From the NCBI GenBank assembly GCA_023146355.1, contig JAGLCH010000222.1:1-5205 (forward strand): 5,205 nucleotides of DNA, read 5' to 3'. Each line of letters opens with the position of its first letter. Position 1 is the first letter of the stretch. The notes under the pieces were generated by a model. That model was given only the letters and a program-made list of their open reading frames with translations. It had not been told where the DNA came from and did no database searches. Origin of the DNA: Bacteriovoracaceae bacterium. Its GTDB lineage: Bacteria; Bdellovibrionota; Bacteriovoracia; Bacteriovoracales; Bacteriovoracaceae. Shown here piece by piece: positions 1 through 5,205 of the stretch. The translations under genes were made by a program, and so were the position numbers.

Positions 1-2867
1 CGCACTCGCCTCATCCCTCCCTCAACTACTGCTTCTAAAATATTTTTATGCTCTTTAAAACGATCACGAATATAATTAACAAGAATAATTGCATCGTTGA
101 CTACAATCCCAGTTAGTCCCACGAGTGCAATCATCCCAGGAAAACTCATAACTTCGCCGTGAAAACCAAGAGCAGTCATTGCTCCAGCAAATCCAAAAGG
201 GATGATTAAAAGAACGAAAAAGGGATAAAAAGGTGATGAAAAGACTAGACTAAGAATCATATAAATCCCAAGAAGTGCGATTAGAAACATCTGAAGCAAT
301 TCCATCAAAGATTCTCTGCGCTCCTTTTCTTCGCCTCCAAAATTAAATAATACATCGGGATAATTCGGAGATATTTCATTCGCCACAAAGTTTTTTAGCT
401 CACGATTGATCTCTTGCGCCGTTATATTTTTTCCGCGAACTCCGCTCGAAACAACGACGGTGCGCTTCTCATTGTAATGTTTTATAGCACCAAGAGTTGG
501 CCCTTCAACAATTTTTGCTACATTCCGAAGGGGAACATAAGTTCCATATTTAGACTTAAGTTTTAAGTCCATCATCTTGCTTTGATCTTGTCGGTACTCG
601 TTAGGATAAAGGACAAGTACATCATACTCGTCATCAATTTTTCTGACCTTTGTTGCAGCGACCCCTTCAAAAGCAGACATTGAAACTCGCTGAATACTAG
701 ATGGAGATACCCCTAAAATAGATGCCGCCTCTGCATCTATTTTCAAAACCATCTGAGTGTAACCTCGAAGCAAATCATCCTGAACGTCGGAGCTGCCCTT
801 TATGGACTTAAGCTTTGCCTGGATTTTCCTTGAAACAGTATCTAGAACATCGAAGTCATGATGGCCTATTTCCAACTCTACTGACTTCCCTGATGGTGGG
901 CCATGACGACCAATTTCAAAACTGAGCTTCCACCCTTCTGGAATTAGGGGGTTAATCGATTTTCGAATTTCCTTAACAATCAACTTAGGATTAACATCTA
1001 GTACTTGCTCATCTAAAAGATAAATTCGAATACCGCCCACATGGGTTCCCGACTGGGACATTCTATAGCGACCTAACATTGAGCCAACAGCTGTTTCGTA
1101 GGCATCAATTCGCTTCCCTACAAGAATATCAACTTTAGACTCTATCTTTTTCATAATACTGTCTGTGACATCAAGATGTGTATTCGCAGGCCCCTCGATA
1201 TTAAAACTAAATTTTGTAATCCCTTTTGTGGGAAACATTTTCATTTTGAATGTCTTAACATGGTAACCACAAAGTAAAATAATACCTAAAAAAATCAGTG
1301 GTGCTACAACCCAACGCCGTCGCACTACGAAATGAAGTGCTGGGCGATACAAGTTTTCTAGCAAATTATTAAGATACTCAGAAACTCTCGACTTACTATG
1401 ATTCATAAATTCTGCGGCGTGGTTTGGGAGGATAAAAAGACACTCAAATAATGAAAACACCAAACATGTAATAACTGCAACAGGAATCACCGCTATAAAA
1501 TTTCCGATAACACCGCTCATAAATGCGAGGGGAAGAAAAGCAACGATTGTGGTTACAATTGTTCCAACGATAGGTGCAAAAATCTCGAGCACCCCATCGA
1601 GTGCCGCTTGTCGTTTTCCTTTCCCCTTCTCATAATGATGAAAAATATTCTCGGCGACAACAATCCCATCATCAACAAGCATTCCCACAACAAGAATAAT
1701 ACCAATAAGAGTCATCGTATTTAAAGTATGCCCCATTAACTTTAGCGCCCAAATAGCTCCAAAAAAGGCAACGGGAAGACCAATGGCAGTAACTAGAGCA
1801 ATTCTCCAGTTAAGCATTAAAAGAAGAACAACAACAACAAGTATCAGTCCAACCCAGGCATTTTGACTTACACTTGACAGTTTTGACTGAATTTTTGGAG
1901 CATCATTGCGATACACTACGGTCTTTATATTGTGAGGAAGTTTATCCTTAAAACGAGCAACCTCTCTTTTTATATTATCAACCGTATCTATTGTATCACC
2001 CTTAACGTCTTTACTTACGGTGATCTGTACATTGTTCTTTCCATTGTAGCGCCCAAGCTTTCTGGCGGTTTTGAAACCCCAGTCAACTTTTGCAATATCT
2101 CGAACACGAACCATTTCCCCCATATCATTCGTTCGAAGAATGACTTTTGATACTCGTTCAATTTTATCAAAACTCTCATCTATTCGAACGGGGATTTCCT
2201 TAGAACCAATGCGAAGGTATCCCGCAGGTGCAGATTTATTCCAAGTACTCAGACCTGTCATTACTTCTGAAACTGAGATTGATTTAAGCTGAAGTTTTTT
2301 TGGATTTACAACCACATCAATTGTAGGCTCTCGAACTCCAGAGATATCAGCAGAGTTGACTCCCTCCACTAATTCTAATCGATCTTGTAAAATGCGCGCC
2401 CAATGCCTCAGCTCTCGCTCACTGGCATCGCCATATAAAGCTAGACCAAATATTGGAAAAATAGCGGCCTTGATTTCACGCGTAACTGGATTTTCCGCAT
2501 CGTCAGGAAGATTCTTAACGTTAGTTACAGCGCGAAAGATCTCTTGTACCACTTCATACTTATTAGCGGCATCAGTATCAATCTCAGCAATAATGGTACT
2601 AAATCCTGGCGCAGAGACCGATTCAATATTAGCAACACCAGACACTGCGCTTATCTCTTCCTCGATGGGAATAGTTACAAGCCGCTCAACCTCTTCGGGA
2701 GAAGCACCTTGATAGTAAGTACTCACATAAACCTTATCGATGGAAACAGCAGGCCTAAGCTCCTTTTGAATTTGAAAGGTTGCCATTCCTCCTACAACAA
2801 TAATAAAGACGGTAATAAAATTTACGAGGATTGAGTTCTCGACAAATCTTTTTAATAATCCCTTCAT
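1..2867 (-). CDS. RND-family efflux pump, inner-membrane permease subunit (AcrB/HAE-like), 3' end cut by window edge
   Basis: Inner-membrane proton/substrate antiporter of a tripartite efflux system. I translated it by hand from ATG at 2867 to the left edge: 955 codons, no stop or frameshift. Family length is about 1020-1050, so TM11-12 are missing off-window. Visible: TM1 (about residues 12-31), first porter/docking loop starting KELRPAVSIDKVYV and SPEEVERLVTIPIEEE, TM2-TM6 (337-481), TM7 (519-538), second porter/docking loop (540-855), TM8-TM10 (857-932). TM4 carries GMLVDDGIVVAEN with both proton-relay aspartates (D399, D400, equivalent to AcrB D407/D408). This argues against a CzcA/CusA metal pump. 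In TM10 the AcrB lysine (K940) position reads VVNDAI, with Asn924-Asp925. The loop motif GPPSGK (656-661) and the TM6 sequence ECLFILPNHAAEF resemble a broad proteobacterial RND subgroup that I recall with VVVNDS in TM10. The start is fixed by an in-frame TAA three codons upstream. It begins 2 nt after the channel stop, so it is probably translationally coupled. Substrate unknown. Confidence 0.96.
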   Translation of the reverse strand, partial: MKGLLKRFVENSILVNFITVFIIVVGGMATFQIQKELRPAVSIDKVYVSTYYQGASPEEVERLVTIPIEEEISAVSGVANIESVSAPGFSTIIAEIDTDAANKYEVVQEIFRAVTNVKNLPDDAENPVTREIKAAIFPIFGLALYGDASERELRHWARILQDRLELVEGVNSADISGVREPTIDVVVNPKKLQLKSISVSEVMTGLSTWNKSAPAGYLRIGSKEIPVRIDESFDKIERVSKVILRTNDMGEMVRVRDIAKVDWGFKTARKLGRYNGKNNVQITVSKDVKGDTIDTVDNIKREVARFKDKLPHNIKTVVYRNDAPKIQSKLSSVSQNAWVGLILVVVVLLLMLNWRIALVTAIGLPVAFFGAIWALKLMGHTLNTMTLIGIILVVGMLVDDGIVVAENIFHHYEKGKGKRQAALDGVLEIFAPIVGTIVTTIVAFLPLAFMSGVIGNFIAVIPVAVITCLVFSLFECLFILPNHAAEFMNHSKSRVSEYLNNLLENLYRPALHFVVRRRWVVAPLIFLGIILLCGYHVKTFKMKMFPTKGITKFSFNIEGPANTHLDVTDSIMKKIESKVDILVGKRIDAYETAVGSMLGRYRMSQSGTHVGGIRIYLLDEQVLDVNPKLIVKEIRKSINPLIPEGWKLSFEIGRHGPPSGKSVELEIGHHDFDVLDTVSRKIQAKLKSIKGSSDVQDDLLRGYTQMVLKIDAEAASILGVSPSSIQRVSMSAFEGVAATKVRKIDDEYDVLVLYPNEYRQDQSKMMDLKLKSKYGTYVPLRNVAKIVEGPTLGAIKHYNEKRTVVVSSGVRGKNITAQEINRELKNFVANEISPNYPDVLFNFGGEEKERRESLMELLQMFLIALLGIYMILSLVFSSPFYPFFVLLIIPFGFAGAMTALGFHGEVMSFPGMIALVGLTGIVVNDAIILVNYIRDRFKEHKNILEAVVEGGMRRV

Positions 2868-2879
2868 ATCTATTTACCT
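2865..2879 (-). promoter_or_regulatory. Channel-stop / pump-start junction (likely translational coupling)
   Basis: The channel's TAG (2872-2870) is followed by only AT before the pump ATG (2867-2865). Only a weak AGG (2879-2877, inside the channel's last codons, 9 nt before the ATG) could act as a Shine-Dalgarno site. Such an arrangement suggests that ribosomes ending the channel reinitiate on the pump, keeping the two products in ratio. The coupling is inferred; the spacing is seen. Confidence 0.55.
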
Positions 2880-4210
2880 AACCCTAGTGTTGTAGAAAGT
2901 TGTCCATTGAGATTTAACCAAGAAAAGTTACTACCAACTAACTTCCTTTTGGTTGCGATATAAGAGAGTCGCGAGTTAATTAGATCATTATGCGCAGAAA
3001 GAATATCGTTAATCTGACTTCTACCCTGCTTATATGCCTTGAACTCTTGCTTATAGCGCTCATTTTGTAGCTCTCGAACTTCTTCCGATAGAGAAAGCTG
3101 TTTTTGATAAGATACTGTCTTAGTTTTATAAGACTGCAAGTCTCGATCAAAATTTAATCGTGCCTTGCTTGTCTCCATTTCATTTTGTAACAGTGAAAAT
3201 CGAGCGCGATTTTTTTCTTCCTTTGCATCAGTATTTCCCAATGGAAAGCTTAACGAAAGCTTTAGAGAAGATGATTTATCGGTCATGCTTCCAAAGTGGG
3301 AGCTCGAATCCGCCGAACCTTCACTTCCAAGGCCTGCTGAAAACTTTAAGGTTGGGAGTAACCTAAGTTTTGCACTATCTAAATTAAATTCAAGTTTGGA
3401 CTTTTCTAAAGCAAGTTGTCTAAGGGTAAAACTATCCTCTGCTGAAGTTCCACTAGACACTACAGGCCAAGAAAGATTTTTAAAGAGCTTCCCTCCTACT
3501 ATTGCCCTGAGATTTTCGAGCGAACTTCCAAGACTATCTTCAAGTACCTCTAAATGGATCTGGGTTGAAAGTCTTCTTGCTTTAACTTGAAGTAGATGCC
3601 GTTTTTCACTAGCACCAAGCTTTAGTTTTTTACTTGTGGCCCTTTCAAGTTCAACTAGATTTTTTAAAATCAAACGATCCTCGGCAAGTTGTTTTTCTGA
3701 TACAAGCGCTGTGAGGTAGACATCCACAATACCAAGAATAAGAGCATCTCGACTTTCCTCTAGCTGAGCATTAAGTTTCTTAATACTCAGTTTACTTGAA
3801 CTGACACTATTGCGATCCATCTGCCCAAGTAAGTTTTCAAGTAGATCAATATTAGCAGATAATAGGGCCGAGCTTCGATAGACATCAGAGTCTGTTTTTG
3901 ACGATGACACAGAAGCTGAGATCGTTGTCCCAAGGCCAATATTTCTACCAATACTACCACTTCCCCCCATTGAAACGATGGACTTTCCTGTGGCATAAAC
4001 CGGAGTTTGATCGCGAGATGCTGAAAAAGCTATCGAGGTATCATAAATAGCAAGGACCTTCCGAAGCGAAGCACTCTGCGCCTTCGTCATATATTCAGCC
4101 TGGTTAAATTGAGGCCCATGGGTAGTTGCATATTTCAAAACTTCCTCAAGGGTGTTCCCATAGGAAGAGAGTGTAACCGACATAAAAAAGACTGATAGTA
4201 GGATTTTCAT
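2870..4210 (-). CDS. TolC-family outer-membrane efflux channel
   Basis: Outer-membrane/periplasmic channel that would dock with the RND pump encoded just downstream. It has 446 residues, normal for the family. An N-terminal Sec signal peptide (MKILLSVFFMSVTLSSYG, likely cut before N19, no lipobox Cys) leads into TLEEVLKYATTHGPQFNQAEY, the usual first helix of an outer membrane efflux protein (OEP) repeat. Ser/Gly-rich alternating strands near residues 57-125 and 285-325 fit the two beta-barrel hairpins. Long charged, heptad-like helices near 130-225 and 330-430 fit the periplasmic coiled-coil tunnel. The second repeat opens with LRQLALEKSKLEFNLDSAK and LLPTLKFSAG, and the end (SWLNLNGQL) is typical of the family. 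The ATG at 4210 is supported by GGAG five bases upstream and by the signal peptide. It lies 20 bp after the kinase stop and 2 bp before the pump start. Sequence does not distinguish drug, metal or type I secretion use; the neighbouring RND gene favours efflux. Confidence 0.95.
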   Translation of the reverse strand: MKILLSVFFMSVTLSSYGNTLEEVLKYATTHGPQFNQAEYMTKAQSASLRKVLAIYDTSIAFSASRDQTPVYATGKSIVSMGGSGSIGRNIGLGTTISASVSSSKTDSDVYRSSALLSANIDLLENLLGQMDRNSVSSSKLSIKKLNAQLEESRDALILGIVDVYLTALVSEKQLAEDRLILKNLVELERATSKKLKLGASEKRHLLQVKARRLSTQIHLEVLEDSLGSSLENLRAIVGGKLFKNLSWPVVSSGTSAEDSFTLRQLALEKSKLEFNLDSAKLRLLPTLKFSAGLGSEGSADSSSHFGSMTDKSSSLKLSLSFPLGNTDAKEEKNRARFSLLQNEMETSKARLNFDRDLQSYKTKTVSYQKQLSLSEEVRELQNERYKQEFKAYKQGRSQINDILSAHNDLINSRLSYIATKRKLVGSNFSWLNLNGQLSTTLGLGK

Positions 4211-4215
4211 ACGTT

Positions 4216-4219
4216 CTCC
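4216..4219 (-). promoter_or_regulatory. Ribosome binding site of the efflux channel gene
   Basis: GGAG on the minus strand, followed by AACGT (5 nt) and the ATG at 4210. It is the only strong Shine-Dalgarno match in the 20-bp gap after the kinase stop. It decides the channel start and shows the channel can be translated independently of the kinase. Confidence 0.8.
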
Positions 4220-4230
4220 AAATACTTTTT

Positions 4231-5205
4231 TTAAACTGAAGGGAAAAAGATTTCGACTTCGGCGCCAATAATAACATCATCATGATAGAGGTTACGAACT
4301 TTTAATTCTCCGCCATGAATATCGGCGACTCGCTTCATAATAACGGAACCAAGACCTACAGTCAGTCTGCCATCCTTAGATCTATTATTGATTTTTCGGC
4401 TAAATTTTCTTTCACCAAATTTATCAAGAGCAGTTTGATCAAAACCCTTACCATCATCTCTAATAAGAATACGAACACCCGCCTCAGAAGTTTCACAAAT
4501 AATTTCAACTTTCTTTCGGGCAAAAGAACAAGCATTAGAGAGCCCATTGCGGAGCAAGCGATCAATCAATAATCTGTCACCAATAATTAAGGCGTCAGAA
4601 CAGACAAGCTGAATATCAATTCCCTTTGCCAAAGAGGACTGACCAACGCCGTCGGCAGCACCTTCTACCATTCCACTAACTTCGATATGTTCTGAGTCTA
4701 TGCTGTATTTTGGCTCACTCACTTGAGCTAAAAAAAGAAGATCTTCTACCAAGCGAGAGAAGTACTTCACTTCCTTAAGACTTAATTCCAAGAACTCACT
4801 GCGAGTGTCATCGCCAACTTTTTCCCACTTATCAAAAAGAGTTTCAAGCATTGAGCGTAGTGAGGCAACAGGAGTCCTAAGATCATGGGCCAATTCCTGC
4901 AAAAGGGCGACCCTCGAACTATCAGAGCGCCTAAGTTCATCGACAAGTCGTTCGAGCTCATCGGCCATATTATTAAATTTACTTAGTGCCAGTCCACGCT
5001 CATCCATGACCTTAATCGGAATTCGTGCCTGAAGGTTTCCACTTTGAAGCTCTTCTAAAAACACCTCGATATCCATACGATTCTTCTTAAACCGATTCAT
5101 CATAAAGATATAAAAAATACTAGACCCGATAACAACAGAGAAGAAAAAACAAATGACCAAGATGAAGTAAAACCACCAGTATGACCACCCATCTCTATCT
5201 TTGTA
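4231..5205 (-). CDS. Sensor histidine kinase (TM-HAMP-HisKA-HATPase_c), 5' end cut by window edge
   Basis: C-terminal 324 codons of a two-component membrane sensor kinase; it autophosphorylates a His and passes phosphate to a response regulator not seen here. Numbering below starts at the TTG at 5160. The frame stays open upstream to 5205 (YKDRDGWSYWWFYF, then the TM), so that TTG is probably not the real start. A sensor domain and an earlier TM are likely off-window. In order: hydrophobic TM (VICFFFSVVIGSSIFYIFMM), HAMP (about 22-76, with GNLQARIP and FNNMADELERLVDEL), HisKA with H-box ELAHDLRTPVASL (phospho-acceptor H92), then the ATPase domain with N-box RLLRNGLSNA (N209), G1 box DDGKGF (D235, G237, G239), F-region KFGERKFSRK and G2 box VGLGSVIMKRVADIHGGEL. 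All catalytic boxes look intact. It stops 20 bp before the efflux channel gene, so the kinase is probably co-transcribed with, and regulates, the pump. The signal is unknown. Confidence 0.95.
   Translation of the reverse strand, partial: YKDRDGWSYWWFYFILVICFFFSVVIGSSIFYIFMMNRFKKNRMDIEVFLEELQSGNLQARIPIKVMDERGLALSKFNNMADELERLVDELRRSDSSRVALLQELAHDLRTPVASLRSMLETLFDKWEKVGDDTRSEFLELSLKEVKYFSRLVEDLLFLAQVSEPKYSIDSEHIEVSGMVEGAADGVGQSSLAKGIDIQLVCSDALIIGDRLLIDRLLRNGLSNACSFARKKVEIICETSEAGVRILIRDDGKGFDQTALDKFGERKFSRKINNRSKDGRLTVGLGSVIMKRVADIHGGELKVRNLYHDDVIIGAEVEIFFPSV

Noticed and set aside
1828..1840. Short trinucleotide repeat (GTT four times on the coding strand)
   Set aside because: It encodes the Val run of pump TM2, is only four units, and changes by units of three would keep the frame. 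It is unlikely to be a phase-variation switch.
2356..2712. 118-codon plus-strand open frame, with overlapping small ones at 1932-2292 and 2544-2834
   Set aside because: All are antisense to the intact RND porter domain. They have no plausible ribosome site or recognisable motif.
1..2867. CzcA/CusA-type heavy-metal pump assignment
   Set aside because: TM4 has the double-Asp VDDGIVVAEN pattern of drug/amphiphile-type RND pumps, not the single-Asp VDGAVV-type pattern of metal pumps.
3165..3590. 141-codon plus-strand open frame
   Set aside because: It lies entirely antisense to the well-supported channel gene. Its translation is Ser/Leu-rich, shows no domain, and looks like a complement-strand shadow.
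4211..4230. Possible promoter or terminator between kinase and channel
   Set aside because: Only 20 bp, mostly A-run and ribosome site. There is no room for a hairpin and no convincing -35/-10 pair seen just upstream.
4226..4235. Run of seven A (minus strand) at the kinase stop, with the channel frame open upstream through it: possible -1 frameshift fusing kinase and channel
   Set aside because: The A run comes after the kinase TAA begins, so a ribosome in the kinase frame meets the stop before a proper slippery heptamer. The channel also has its own good ribosome site and a signal peptide that a fusion would bury.
4362..4565. 67-codon minus-strand frame inside the kinase, and a 69-codon one at 3787-3996 inside the channel
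   Set aside because: Each is an out-of-frame reading of a conserved domain (kinase ATPase region, channel barrel region). No sign of dual coding can be argued from one sequence.

Overview
The window is almost wholly coding on the minus strand. It holds three closely packed genes of one apparent operon, transcribed from the right edge to the left: a membrane sensor histidine kinase (5' end off the right edge), a TolC-type outer-membrane efflux channel (complete), and an RND-family inner-membrane proton-driven efflux pump (3' end off the left edge). The gaps are only 20 bp and 2 bp. No stretch over 300 bases lacks a gene, and I see no RNA gene, mobile element, CRISPR array, terminator or plus-strand gene that can be supported.

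Layout: 5205-4231 encodes the end of a transmembrane segment, a HAMP linker, a HisKA domain and an HATPase_c domain. A clear GGAG ribosome binding site then precedes the channel gene (4210-2870), which has a Sec signal peptide and the two-repeat TolC architecture. The pump gene begins 2 nt after the channel stop (2867) and runs unbroken for 955 codons to position 1. It lacks only its last part, where TM11 and TM12 should be.

How they work together: the pump and channel would be the inner- and outer-membrane parts of a tripartite RND efflux machine. The kinase, sharing their transcript, would sense an envelope or chemical signal and, with a response regulator not in this window, control the operon. 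The third expected part, the periplasmic adaptor (membrane fusion protein), is not between channel and pump and must be off-window or elsewhere. The substrate cannot be told from the sequence. The TM4 double Asp places the pump with the drug/amphiphile-type (HAE-like) pumps rather than the CzcA/CusA metal pumps.

Organism: a Gram-negative bacterium (TolC plus RND), moderately AT-rich, with A/T-ending codons preferred. The style of the proteins would fit a Bdellovibrionota/Bacteriovorax-like or other marine proteobacterial lineage, but this is a weak inference. The window is well explained by known families. I do not see a convincing undescribed system, only several features worth checking.
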